A DNA stretch of 64,000 nt from contig VWZF01003908.1 in NCBI GenBank assembly GCA_013396755.1, positions 589,295 through 653,294 on the forward strand, written 5' to 3'. Origin of the DNA: Sclerurus mexicanus (lineage: Eukaryota > Chordata > Aves > Passeriformes > Furnariidae). Position numbers and translations under genes: made by a program. The notes below the pieces were generated by a model, which saw only the letters and a program-made list of their open reading frames with translations, ran no database searches and was not told the DNA's origin. Shown piece after piece: positions 12,455 to 23,347 of the stretch (position 1 is its first letter; each line of letters starts with the position of its first letter).

Positions 12455-12660
12455 CAGAAGACTCGAAACCTAGAGAGTCAGGAGGTCTGGTTCTAATCTT
12501 CAATTTAACACCAGGGTGTAACTCCAGGCAAGCCTGGGTTTCTTTTTCATTCTTTGATTGTTTTCACTGTAAGCTCTTTGGGGCAGGAACTGTGTCCCAT
12601 TGTGTTGTTACAGGGTGTAGAACAATGGGCCCCTGACCTCAGCTAGGGAATCAAGAGATT
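12455..12660 (+). mobile_element. Ancient CORE-SINE / MIR-like relic
   Basis: The segment reads like a decayed tRNA-derived CORE-SINE. AGAGTCAGGAGGTCTGGTTC (12474-12493) matches the MIR-type GAGTCAGGA...CTGGTTCTA region, including a B-box-like GGTTCTAAT. A degenerate GTGTAAC...GGCAAG follows (CORE region). The 3' part GTAAGCTCTTTGGGGCAGG (12569-12587) and the later GTAGAACAATGGGCCCCTGA match a 3' tail I know from reptile and ancestral amniote SINEs. These families stopped moving long before modern birds arose, so a copy still readable by eye may be under constraint. Exact family assignment needs a repeat search. Confidence 0.65.
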
Positions 12661-13382
12661 ACGCGAATTATTTAGAGGAAATCTGTGGTTAAACAAGGAA
12701 TTGGAATCAGACCTCAAGTCCTCGTCAAGTGCCAGTACCAGATGACTATCCTTTTTTACCCTTCGTTAAAAAAAGTCATAATCCGCATTTATTGTTGTCC
12801 AACATTGGCCATTTTTCACACGTCTCTTTGCCTGCCCGACATCTGAGAGCCTCCGCCTTCCCCCGGCTCTGCTGCCACGCTGGGGCAGAGCCTCTCGCCC
12901 CGACAGCGCCGGCGCTGGCACTGCCGCTCGCTCTGCTTCTGATAAACAGGGTATCTGGGGAAGGAAGCACCAGAAGGAAATCAAAAGGAAACTCAAGGGC
13001 TCGCTGGGCTCGTGTGCGCGCATGGGATTCTTCAGCCGTACATCGGAAATTAGTTCCAGCCAGGGTGAACTCTGTGTGGTCTCACTAGCCATCCAAGTCA
13101 AACTTCGGTTCACCCCGGCTGCCAAGCGGAGCTGTGGAGGAGAAAAAGGTTCAAGGCAACGTGAAGAAGGAACAAAGAAGCCAAAAACAGTGAGATGGTG
13201 GTGGGTTTTCCTCCAAGTTGGTTGTTTTGGTTTTTTTATCCCACTCTCTTTTTTTTTTTTCTTTTTTAAACAAACCACCTGGATTTTAAGATGTCCAGAA
13301 TCCCATTAAAGGGCTTTTACTCCTTCATGAATAGGAGGCGTTTGATGAAAAGGCGTAAGGGGAGAGAAGCGTGTCTGCCTGT
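12661..13382. other. Noncoding DNA with CpG cluster and poly-T tract
   Basis: Positions about 12825-13025 hold roughly 16 CpG in 200 bp, weaker than the patch at 11.9 kb. A T-rich tract lies at 13231-13267, including 12 consecutive T (13249-13260). A 170-codon frame on the minus strand (12766-13278) begins in that tract with a run of lysines, as expected from translating poly-T backwards, and is not considered a gene. Confidence 0.5.
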
Positions 13383-13422
13383 GGGAGGGGGAGAGGAGGG
13401 GGAAGAGGGGGAGATAATGGGG
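13383..13422 (+). other. G-quadruplex-prone purine tract
   Basis: Four G runs occur with short loops: GGGGG (13387-13391), GGGGG (13398-13402), GGGGG (13407-13411) and GGGG (13419-13422), with loops of 6, 4 and 7 bases. This satisfies the usual G4 rule. The following unique sequence (TTAATTTCTCC, GGTAATAGGG, GATGTAAACA up to about 13480) has homeobox and forkhead-like motifs. The tract could act in promoter or enhancer opening, which is inference. Confidence 0.6.
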
Positions 13423-14000
13423 CATGGGAGCCCTTAATTTCTCCTGTCTCCCCTGCCGGTAATAGGGCTGGATGTAAACACTGCTCTGGTGAATGTTGGA
13501 GAGTGATTACAGGATAGCTGGGGAGGGAGGAAGCATTTTGAAACCACAAGTAGGAAAGCAGCTCTTTGATGGAGGGTTAGCAATTCCTTTTTTCTCCGTG
13601 CCCCCCTTCCCCTCCGTCCTCCACCTTCTGTAAACACAGCAGCAGAAATTAGACGTGGGCCAATCTGTTAAACATTTGAAGGCCAAGTGGGCTCTGTAGG
13701 GTACAAAAGAAGGGCTTTAATAACACTGTAATGGGCCGTTCTGGCCTCGCCTCTGGAACAGCCATCCTGGCCAGCGCACGAGGAGCCGGAGAGGAGGGAG
13801 GACACAAACTGTTGTGATGAAGAAACATCATGGAAGAGGATGGAAGTTGACAAAGCCAAGACTGGGTGTCCCCAGCAAGCGCTTAAAGTGCTGATGGCTG
13901 AGCAAACAGCAGCTTCAGGGGTCCAGAGATGACCTTCCCAGAGCAGGTTCATCCAAGCCAGAAGCTGCTTACGGCGAACTTTACCATCCCCTCACACCTA
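13423..14000. other. Unique noncoding DNA
   Basis: Repeat-free sequence without a plausible gene. The first 150 bp carry TAAT and TGTAAACA-type motifs directly downstream of the G-rich tract. The longest open frames here are under 100 codons and are not recognised. Confidence 0.5.
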
Positions 14001-14001
14001 G

Positions 14002-14098
14002 ATGGGTTCTGGAGCCTGATGCTCAGCTGCTGACCTGGGTAACTCAACTGCTTTGCCCTTCTGTGAAAACGGGGAGGCAATTACTCCTCTGGAAAGGG
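14002..14098 (+). mobile_element. MIR-like SINE relic
   Basis: The order of elements follows the MIR/CORE-SINE body: TGGGTTCTGGAGCC, then CTGACCTGGGTAACTCAACT (cf. the GTGACCTTGGGCAAGTCACT core), then CCTTCTGTGAAAACGGGGAG (cf. CATCTGTAAAATGGGGA), then an AATTACT-type tail. Divergence is high but colinearity over about 95 bp makes chance unlikely. It is much older than the CR1 tails in the window. Confidence 0.55.
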
Positions 14099-16334
14099 TT
14101 CTTGTCCAGTGGTTGGGAAGAGCTGGGCATTACTGGCCAGGCTCTGCACGGACGTGCAGTTCTAGAATAAACCACCCATGGGGGAAATCCCTCAGCGTAA
14201 ACAAGTTGGCCATCTGCCCTCAGACGTGAGGTTTCTGTGCTCCTGAATGCTGGGGATGTTCTTGCAACTCCCATCCATACCCACAAGGAAGGGGGGAGAA
14301 AAGAGAATGAGAAACAGTGTCTCTCTTCAAGGGTTTTAGAAGATTTGGGGTGAAATTCCCCATCTCAGCTCTGTCAGTCGTGCAAGGGCTTTTCATTGCC
14401 ACTCTCTGAGTCACATTGCTCCAGAGCTGAGCTGGCAGGAGCATCGTGTGCATCCCAAATTCAGTGTTTGCAATCTATTACACATCAGAGAGCAGCTTTT
14501 CCTCCCCGGAGCCAAGTCAACTCCTGGCAAAGAGCAGTGATTTTACAAGATCAGGAAGGAATTCAACCTTCAGGTTGCTAACCACTGCAGAGACTTTAAG
14601 AAAGAGTTAAATACTCCAAAATACTCCAAAACCCCATAGGTGCTGGGTATCTAACCGCCCTAGCATCCACCCAGAAGTTCTTCGTGGATTATCCAGCTGT
14701 TCTGTTCAGTTTTTAACCGAATATACTCTTCAGCTGCAAGGTATCATCATGGTCTTTTAATTAAATCTCCTGCTTAATACATTCACCCCCCTCCACCCTG
14801 CCACTTAATACTTCTTGCCCCAGGCTTGTGGTGTTTTCTTGCACGACAGCACCACCACAAAAGCTTCCATTTAAACAACTGTAAATGCTGAAGAGTACAC
14901 ATCCTGTACTAAACACGCGAGGTTTACAAGCTGGAATAAATACATCAGAGCGCTCTCTTGCATGTACACAGCAATATCTATAAAAAGGTCATTATATTGC
15001 TATTGTTTATCCATGTCAGTTTGCTTAACCAACACATATAACTATAAGGCGCTTCAAAAGCTATTTGTATGCTGTCCCTGAGTCTTTTGTTAGGTCTCAG
15101 TGCAAGAACTTATGTTTTAACTATAGGAACTGACCAAAACAGTGATAACGTGAAAACTGACACAGAACGTCCTTCAGGGGAGGTGGAGCAACCCCAGTTC
15201 TCCCAGATTCCCACCTACTACTTACCCTTCACATTGTTTTCCCTCTCTAACACTCTCCTTAAATTCCTTGATCCATTTATCTGTGACAGTCAAGATTCCA
15301 GACTCTAATAAGGGACTTTGAACTGTAGTGCAGCGAAGCTCCTCTTTACTGATCATCACAGCTACAGAATTTGTTGCTGCCTTTGTGTGTTCACCAGCTC
15401 ATGAATAAATTAGCTACCAAAAAACACCCCCAAGCTCCTAAATACCTTCTGAGACTTTGTTCCAGTTTTTGTCTCTCCAAAGGTTTCTTATCTGCTGTAG
15501 GCTCAGCAACAACCTAAGTGAGGAAGAAACCGTTCTACGTTGACAGTTCCCAACCTTCTTTCTTTTCCTTCCTGTCCTTTAGTCCATTGCTCCCCGCCCT
15601 GGACCAGATACCTCCATTTCTTTGAAAAGGATAGAAAGAAAAGGGATGGGCAGGTAGGAAGCTACATCCTTTCCTCCCATGTCTGCCTGTTTCTGGTATC
15701 TGAATAAACCTCTGGAAGATGAAGAAGGCTAATAAAAAGCCCTATTCTCTTCTCCCCAACAAACGGACCATTTTTAAAGGAGAAAACTCTCTCCATTAAA
15801 TATAACTGAGGGCAGATGAGTCCATAAGTCAGTATCGGGCATAAAAGGTACCCAGAGACTCGCAGCAGCCTCGAGCAGGACAGGCAATGCTGCCTAAGTC
15901 ACTCCCAGGCCTTGTCTGTAGCACAGTTTCTCAGTCCATAGGCACCTGGGACCAAGGCCCAGGTCCCGAAGGCTGCAGGTTGCAAATGTCACCTGAACCT
16001 TTCCCATCATCAACACCAGAGCCACCCCATCACAGGGATTCACCAGGAGAGGATCTTCTGGACAGCAAACCAGCTGGGTCACAGCTCTCCATCGCCATTC
16101 TCCATCAATCTCACAAGGGCTGTGACCAGTTTCAAGGCGTTCAACCCTTTAACATAGACCAGGACTTCTTTTTCCCACTTCTACCCCTTGAAAATGGGAT
16201 TTTCCACCCTGGGCACCGCCAAGCCCATATGCAAGTCCTCCAGCCCGGGCAGGCAGAGCAAAGCTGGTGAGGTGCAAGAGAGCACTGCTTTAGCAGCCAG
16301 CAAATAAGAGAGACATGCAGGCAGAGGCAAAGGA
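14099..16334. other. Unique noncoding DNA
   Basis: No gene or repeat family was recognised. Positions 14860-15060 are AT-rich. A 127-codon plus frame at 15887-16270 is proline- and glutamine-rich, has no known domain, and is not supported as a gene. Confidence 0.5.
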
Positions 16335-16484
16335 AACTGCCCAGGGTAGTGGAGGAATCACCATCCCTGGAACTGTCCAAGGCCATGCTTGGAGCAACCC
16401 GGCCTAGTGGAAGGTGTCCCTGCCCATGACAAGGGGTGGAATGAGCTGAGCTTTAAGATCCCTTCTAAACCAAACCATTCTATG
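16335..16484 (+). mobile_element. CR1 3' tail (first of a tandem pair)
   Basis: CTGCCCAGGG, ATCACCATCCCTGGAA, GGAGCAACCCGGCCTAGTGG, AAGGTGTCCCTGCCCATG and the terminal ACCATTCTATG identify a CR1 3' tail in the forward direction. It keeps only one 3' repeat unit and stops six bases before a second CR1 tail of a different subfamily. It is a non-autonomous fossil. Confidence 0.85.
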
Positions 16485-16490
16485 TTTCCA

Positions 16491-16598
16491 TGTTCAAAAA
16501 ACATGTGGATGTGGCCCTTGGGCCGTGGTTTAGTGGTGAACATGGTGGTGCTGAACTCAGTGACCTTGGAGCCTTTTCCAGCCTCAGCGATTCTATGA
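16491..16598 (+). mobile_element. CR1 3' tail, second subfamily
   Basis: TGTTCAAAAAACATGTGGAT, GTGGTTTAGTGG and the terminal GATTCTATGAG match the 3' end of a different CR1 lineage, the one ending in ...GGTTTAGTGG...GATGATCTT...CCAACC. It is 5'-truncated to about 108 bp. Its position directly after another tail suggests nested insertion or a template jump. Confidence 0.8.
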
Positions 16599-17719
16599 GG
16601 CAACACAAAGCAGGCTGCAAAGGCAGGACGAAGAGCACCATCACATCAGGGCAAAATAACTTGGGGTTTGTTTGATACCATGTCCCTTTAAAGCCATAGC
16701 ATGGTGAGACCCTGGTATTTCATTGCTTCCAACACCCTGGACCGGAGGGAGATGCTCTCTGTCCACAGAAGCTGCACGGAATGGGTACAGGAGCCAGCAG
16801 GAAGTGTCTGTCTGTCCTGCCACAGGTACCACATCTTTATCACCCTCCATCACACGACTCTGCTTTACCTTTTCCTCTGTCCAAAGTTGGCACAGGGTCC
16901 GGTGCTGTTTTTGTTAATGAACAATCATGATTTGGCCATAAAACAGTCAACGGCGCCATGAGATCATTAGACATTAACAACACCCTGACGTTCAAGCGTG
17001 TTATCTCCACCAGAACGGTACAGGGAGCGCTTATCATTTGGGAAAAGCTGAGCTGTGGGCTCCTGGGAGGGTTCAAATGTCACCTCTGGAAGAGGAGGGT
17101 GGGAGGCGGAGTAACTGGAGATGATCAATCTCCAAAAGGCAATAACTGCAAACTTAAGATATGAAAGCACATTAGTTGCCACAAATGGCTGAGGATTAAA
17201 CCCAAGCACGGTTATAGCCAGCAGTGTACAGTCAGCCAAGGTGCTGTAAAGGCGTGAGGTTATTACTTCCAAGGGATGCCATTAAAACTCTGTTTACAAA
17301 CCTAATGTGCCAGGGAATGGGTCAAGGAAAGAATTATTAGCAACAAAGCTATTTGATCTCTTTTATGATCCAATGAGTCATATCACTTCATACTCCAGAA
17401 GGTGAATAATGCAAACCTCAAGCCTGTTGATTTATACATGTGTCCAGAATCCTGTGTTCTTTAACCTCAGATGCCCTCTTAAGTGTGATTCATCCTAAAT
17501 CAAATGGAAGATCGGGTGCTATCATCCACACTCTCTCCTCCCACTCACTAATTGAAACGCTGATTGACATCCTGGTAGAATAAAATACCATTGCCCAGTG
17601 ATGGATGGCCAGGGCGGAGGATGGGGTCAAGATACAGGACTTGCAGATATAACTCTATCCTCCTCCCCATATGGGATGGTCCCAGTTTCACCTAACACTC
17701 CCTCTGGAATGCTGGAGGC
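16599..17719. other. Unique noncoding DNA
   Basis: Frames are short (about 100 codons or fewer) and occur on both strands. No repeat family was recognised. AT-rich islands at 17280-17420 carry no clear motif cluster. Confidence 0.5.
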
Positions 17720-17780
17720 AGAGTCACTGAATAATTTAGGCTGGAAGGGACCTCTGGAGGTCATCTGTCCATCTGGACAT
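17720..17780 (-). mobile_element. CR1 3' end fragment, reverse orientation
   Basis: TCACTGAATAATTTAGGCTG followed by GAAGGGACCTCTGGAGGTCA is the reverse complement of a CR1 terminus. The match fades after about 60 bp, and the rest of the insertion, if any, up to about 17815 is too decayed to follow. It is an old copy. Confidence 0.75.
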
Positions 17781-18870
17781 ACTTTGGTGGGGCAGAGCCG
17801 AGTGGATATAAGAGCCTTTCTTTTCAAGGCACACTCATTGCTGCAGTTACAACAAAGGCACGGAACCGTGACCCAAACTGGTCCAGAAACAGCATCGGAA
17901 AACTGGAGAGTCCAAATGTGCCAAATTCTGAGATGTTCCTTAGTGACACGCTGGTCTCAACAAACCCTGGCATAAACTGGTAGGCTTCTAATGGAAATCT
18001 GCTGCATTATCAGTCAGCTCGTTCTCCCAGGTTCTAGCAAGCCTGGTTTTTAGGTTCCCACACTCCAGCAGGCTCCAGGACTGTATGAAAGGTCTACTGC
18101 TCTGCAACCAGAGTATCCTGGGTTCCCAGGGTAGGTCCAGAACAGTCCATGCAGAGAACTTCCAAGCTTTGGGAAAAATGTGGAGGATGCAAACTCTGGG
18201 GTTGCTGTTAAATAAGTAACTCAAAAGTGGCTCAAGGCTATAAAAAAGAACAAGCCGATTACTTTGAATAATCTCATTTTCTTACCAATATCATTATCAA
18301 AAACCTAGAGATTTCTGAAATGTTAAGTTGTGCAGATTTTCTTCTTCACCACTCCTCCTCAAGATACTCAGGACCACTCGAGAAAATACCACCGAAACAA
18401 TCTGAAGGGAACCAAAAGCCTTATGTTTTTCAGTACACACATATTTCCACCCTTCCTTGCTTTCTAATAGTTTCCCAAATCCCTGGAGACCTGTCCAACC
18501 CGGAAGGTCTGGGAGCGTTTCCAAGATGCGTGGCAGAATGCACTGTGCATCCTTGTGCTGCCCAGCAGAGAAAGCATTGCAGGTCACCTGGGATTCTCAT
18601 GTCTGTCCCACATTGTTGTGCCTGCTCTGTACATTTCCTACAGTCCTTAGAGCTTGAGGATGGGTGTGAAGCTGTTTCAGAGACACTTGGAATGCTTCTT
18701 TTGGAGACTTGAGGTCTCTGCATGAGAGACCAACAAAAAAATCCCGAAGAGATCCATAGGGTTTGCCCACATTCACCCACTGGAGCCCACCCCAGATCCA
18801 GCCCATGGTCATCTTGTTCTCGGGATGACTCTATGGCATTGTGAACATTACATTCTGCATTACAACACAA
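17781..18870. other. Unique noncoding DNA
   Basis: The region contains a 222-codon frame on the minus strand (18430-19098). It is rich in Ser and Cys, has no recognisable domain, and includes antisense of the splice-acceptor-like tract at 18.88 kb. I do not support it as a gene. Confidence 0.5.
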
Positions 18871-18896
18871 ACTTTTATTGTTATTTTTTTCCACAG

Positions 18897-19150
18897 CTGA
18901 AGCCAGGAAGAAAGAGAAGCTGGGCTGAAGGACCAAGGCCATGTTCAAACTTCGGCAGCTTATTAAGAAAGCTGAGCAATCAACCCAACATCTCATTTCT
19001 AGCTTGCCAGGGCTTTTTGTTCCCTTTCTCACACCTACATACAGTCCTTGCATTTTTTCTTTTTGATAAGAAGATTTCACAAACGCAGAATGGAACAAAA
19101 ATGTGGATAAGGAATGAGAGCTGTAATAAACACCAGTCTAGAAGGTGCTA
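18897..19150 (+). ncRNA. Possible terminal exon of an unannotated transcript
   Basis: A strong acceptor-like sequence ends at 18895-18896: a T-rich tract (about 18871-18890) then TTTTCCACAG. About 230 bp downstream is a canonical AATAAA (19125-19130). That arrangement fits a last exon. The frame crossing it is open to 19151 but its product (starting LKPGRKRSWAEGPRPC after the acceptor) is not recognised. A long noncoding RNA or chance are both possible. No upstream donor could be assigned. Confidence 0.2.
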
Positions 19151-22033
19151 ACCCAGTGGGATTTAATAAACTGAGCCTACCAACAGAGCAGTAATGATGC
19201 TCCACACTCTGCACCAGACCCAGTTTTGCCCGATTAAAACACATCTGAACTTTTCACTTTGAAGATTTTCATCAGGATCCAAAGCATCCATTTCCTTGGG
19301 CTCATCCCTGCAATGTTCCACCAAATGCTCAAGTCAGTATATTTCAATTCAGGTTTCAAATAAATTAATCTACATTTTAGGCACCAAGTTGGAAAATGGG
19401 CTGCTCTGCATAAACCTACTCCCTGCCCATGAAACCATTTTACCACGCTGGTCAAGCACTGCCCATGACCTTCACAGCTGCAGTCGCTGCAGTATGAAAT
19501 GTATCTCCAGCAGAAGTTTAGGAAGCACTGAAAACAGGATCTCAAAAGAATTTTTGATGAAAACTTACTCACAGATCACTTTGGGACAGGAATCCTACAT
19601 TACAGTTTAGACCAGACTTAGACAGCTGTTGGGAACAGCCCATCGTGTTCTGCTGCTTACAGAGAAAAGTGTTCTCTTGTATCTTGAAAATGAGACCTAT
19701 TGGTTCTTGTCTATCCTCAGACCTGGAAAATTAATGATTGCTCTCTTTAGGATACTCTTTACAAGCTGGAAAGCCCTCGTAATGCACAGCATAACCCAGG
19801 AATTTCCACGTTTGGTTCCAACCAAAAGCCATGTAGTTCCAGTTAAGAGGATTGGACACCGGCCTGCTATCTCCATTCTGCTTGGCAGGACCACACATAA
19901 ACAGGGTTTAAATATTTATTTTCACTTCACCATCTAACGTCAAACATAACAGCCACATGTAGCAGTTAACAACCGTGTTGTAAGACATGAGCAAAACCAT
20001 TGCAAACCGGGGTTTAGATTTAACCTGCCTACAACACCATTGATCACTGCAAGTCACAAATTATGTCATTTCAGCAGTGGAGCTACTGCCAGCAGAAGGA
20101 TTAGCAACATCAGTTGTAATGAGCCACTTCATTTTCAAATAACATTTAGAAATTTACAGTGCCTGGAATTGCAGAGATTAAATGGATAACAGAGTTGAAT
20201 AGACCGGATATGGATCACTTCTAATTTTCCACTTATATCCAGTAACCCATCATAAACTATCCCAAGTCCTTTGGTCTTCGTTTCTCTCACACCGGAATAT
20301 TTAAACAAAAAAAGATGATCCGTCACTGAAGTTACAGTAGTGGAAAACCAATGAGAGATAAGAAGCTGGCCACAAATTCCCAGACTTAGATGTCCTGTTT
20401 CCAATTCTGGCTGCGTTGGGGAGAATTAAGAGAAATGCCAATGAAGTGACACAAAAGTGAAAAATTAAACCAGACCTACAGAACATGAATGTATGACTTT
20501 TTCTGATTACAGAGAGTCCATACTCATGTATCCAGTTTCACAAAATCATTATTCCCTATTCCCATGAGTGCAGACTGGTCACATATCCAAGGACCAAGAC
20601 CTCAGATGGAGAGCACAGCTGGTTTAGAGGAGTTGAAACGGGGTAATTATCTTAAGAGAGCAGAGATCTAAAGAGAAGTATTGATTTTGATGGCTTCTTT
20701 TCGGTGGAAATGTCAGAATGTTTGTCACATTTCTGCATTATTTACCACGATAAAAAAGTTTTAGTGACTAATCCCTCCAACAAAGTGTCCTGGTAAATAT
20801 TAAATCCCTTTTTTAAGTAGGCCTGTGGGACACGGGAAGCGTGGCATTTTATTCCAACTGGGAACAATCCCTTCCTCCCTCTCAAACTACGGACTTTCCA
20901 AGGGAGCAGAAATTCCTCTCTGGTACCTTCTGTACTACAAATGGCTACAGGGAGGTCTTTGACACGAGTTTCTAACATTTCCTTTGCAGTTCAAGCCACT
21001 AAAACAATGACATCACTATTGTCTCTTTTCCTTTCCAATTCCACACCAAACCTGCAAATGCGCAAACACCTCCATTTCTGCTGCCATGCCCTTCCTTCTT
21101 CAGCTTTAGTTACGCTGAAATGTCAGGTTTAGTTACACTAAGTTTATTACAGACAGGGTAGTTTGGGTCAGTTTTAATCCAACACACCTACCATAAGCTG
21201 TGACCTCCCCAAAATGGGCCAATCCACCTGGAAAAATCAATGCTTCTCTCTTTATGTCCACATTAAAGTAATGACACAAAATAATCAGAAGCTGGAATGT
21301 GTCTTGGCATGAACAACAAACACAGGCAGCTTTATAAGCTGTTTCTCTGGAAGAAAGATCCAAAGACCCTACACGTATTTACTGATGTGCACTGGGAATG
21401 ACCTCAGCTCTTCGAGGCCAGGCCAGGGCAAAGCTCCTTTAAACATCTTTATAAAACTCACTTTACGCTTTGCTTCATCGCTAGCAGGGAAGGATGGAAA
21501 AACATTCCCATCGCCTGGGAAACTTGTGGAAAGGGGGATGATGGATTGCGAGCGAGGATTTGGCACGGTGACGCCCCCCAACCCTCCTGCCGCCGCGTGT
21601 GGGTTTTGTTCAGCTGGGAGCGTTTAACAGGCTGTGCTATTTCAGGGACAGGCAACCACTTGGGATCCCTGCAAATGGCTCGGCACAACTGGAGGGTTGC
21701 ATGGATGCTTCTCCATCCTGGAATTGGCAGCTTTTTTGGGGGAGGGGAGGAAAGCACTGATATACCCTCTTTTTGGGATATGGTCAAGATGGTCAGCGGC
21801 AAGTCAGGAGCAGAACATTATTGTCCAAATGCCTCTGGCACTCACCTGGTTCAGCAGACCCTCACTGCACCTCAGAAGGGTCACACAGGTGAGGTTACCT
21901 GGAGTTACTAAAGAGGCAAGCACAGAACTAGAAACTGTCACCAGCTCCACTTTCCTTGTGCATCAATCCGTGTGCTGAGAAGATAACATAGATCTACACA
22001 GACTCAGGGCCAAAACCTGATTTGTTCTGTGGT
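19151..22033. other. AT-rich unique noncoding DNA up to an assembly gap
   Basis: Frames of 125 codons or fewer are seen, none recognised. From 19.2 to 21.4 kb the sequence is AT-rich and free of recognisable repeats. Overlapping frames on both strands near 21.45-21.98 kb reflect a GC-richer patch. Confidence 0.5.
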
Positions 22034-22062
22034 NNNNNNNNNNNNNNNNNNNNNNNNNNNNN
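22034..22062. other. Assembly gap (29 N)
   Basis: The sequence is 29 consecutive N. The flanks are unique sequence without an obvious homopolymer, so the length may be estimated by the assembler. Confidence 0.99.
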
Positions 22063-23325
22063 TCACACTCTGCACAGTGTCTGACCAGGGAGAACTCCAG
22101 CATAAACTGGGACAAGCTCACTGGAGAGAGGGATGCAGGAACATAAAAGGAGGTGAGAAAGGCATTAAATTTGCATATGGTTCATGCGAGGGAGAAGAAA
22201 AAAAATGATCCAAAGGCGAACAGAAGAGCTGGGTCACAGCAGACAGAAAGCAAAGCAATGTGTAGAGTGAGGCACAGACGAAAAGGAGGTGTAAAGCAGA
22301 GAAGGCTTTTCTTTGAGGGGCTGGGGTCAGCTGAACTCTGTGTCCATGGAAATCAATCGCACTGAGCAGGGAGGGCAAGTGCCAGCCAGGGCTGAAATCC
22401 TGCAAGAGCAGCCCTTGCTGTTGAGAGAGGACACTCAAGACAGGACCAGTTCCAACAACAGCCATCAGAAACCTCTGGGAAAACACCGTGTGCGCTGTAT
22501 GGAGAGCCTGAACAGGAGTCTCGGCCAGTGAGGAACTCAATGACAAGAGACAAGAAGTTGTGCTGCTTCTCAAGCCATTCATCAAGCAAGCTACCATCAC
22601 TTGGGCCCCACTCTCTGGCTGAGCTGGGATTCTTCCTCTGTCAGTGCCACCAGTACAACTCGCCTACGGGTCTGAGACAGTTTTGTGCTGGCCGTTGCAG
22701 TAACAGACAGCTGTTTGCTGTCTGGAGATGCTTCCAAGCATTCTGTACCACTAGGTCTTAAAAAGACTGGGCAAAAGCTGTCAGATATTGCTGTTTACAG
22801 ATTGACAAGGCTCTGCCCTGGTTTCTCGAAGTTCAGCCCCCAGACCTACGTCCAAGTCTCAATCCAGTGTTCTGACCAAAAGGAAAACATCACTGCAATC
22901 TTGTGTGAGATAATCTGCTCTCATTAAAGCATGTGCTGGCCCATGGGTGGCAACTCTGGGGTCATGGAATAAGGGCTCACTTGGCAAAGCAATTCACTGA
23001 GAGATGAAGCCTGAAAGACATTTCAGACACGCACATAAACCTTGAAAGCAGAGTATTGTACAGCCTGAGCCCTGGAATTTTCTCCCAAAGGAACATCACT
23101 GCCAGGCCCTGATGGACAGAGTGCCTTACAAAAGACTTACAACACCGTAACTCCACTCATTCGATGGCATGACTTCCCATGAGGTCAGTACAAACAGGAG
23201 TAATGACAAGCGTCACAGTCTCTGGAGGGAGGTTTAGAAACCTTCTCCTTGAAGGCTCCTCACAAATGAAGCCTCAAAGTTCCAGTTTCTCCCCAAATTC
23301 TCGGTCTGCCGCATGCGGGAGATTT
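22063..23325. other. Unique noncoding DNA
   Basis: A purine-rich stretch at 22180-22300 produces a 160-codon frame on the minus strand (22118-22600), with leucine- and serine-rich content and no family resemblance. No repeat family is visible. Confidence 0.5.
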
Positions 23326-23347
23326 AAAAATAATAATAATAAAAAAA
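23326..23347. repeat. (TAA)n microsatellite
   Basis: AAAAA is followed by TAATAATAATAA and seven more A residues. It is a short A-rich microsatellite, likely length-variable. Confidence 0.8.

Noticed and set aside
18430..19098. 222-codon minus-strand open frame as a gene
   Set aside because: No recognisable domain; part of it is antisense of a pyrimidine tract. The plus-strand acceptor and poly(A) signal in the same place are the better, though weak, signal.
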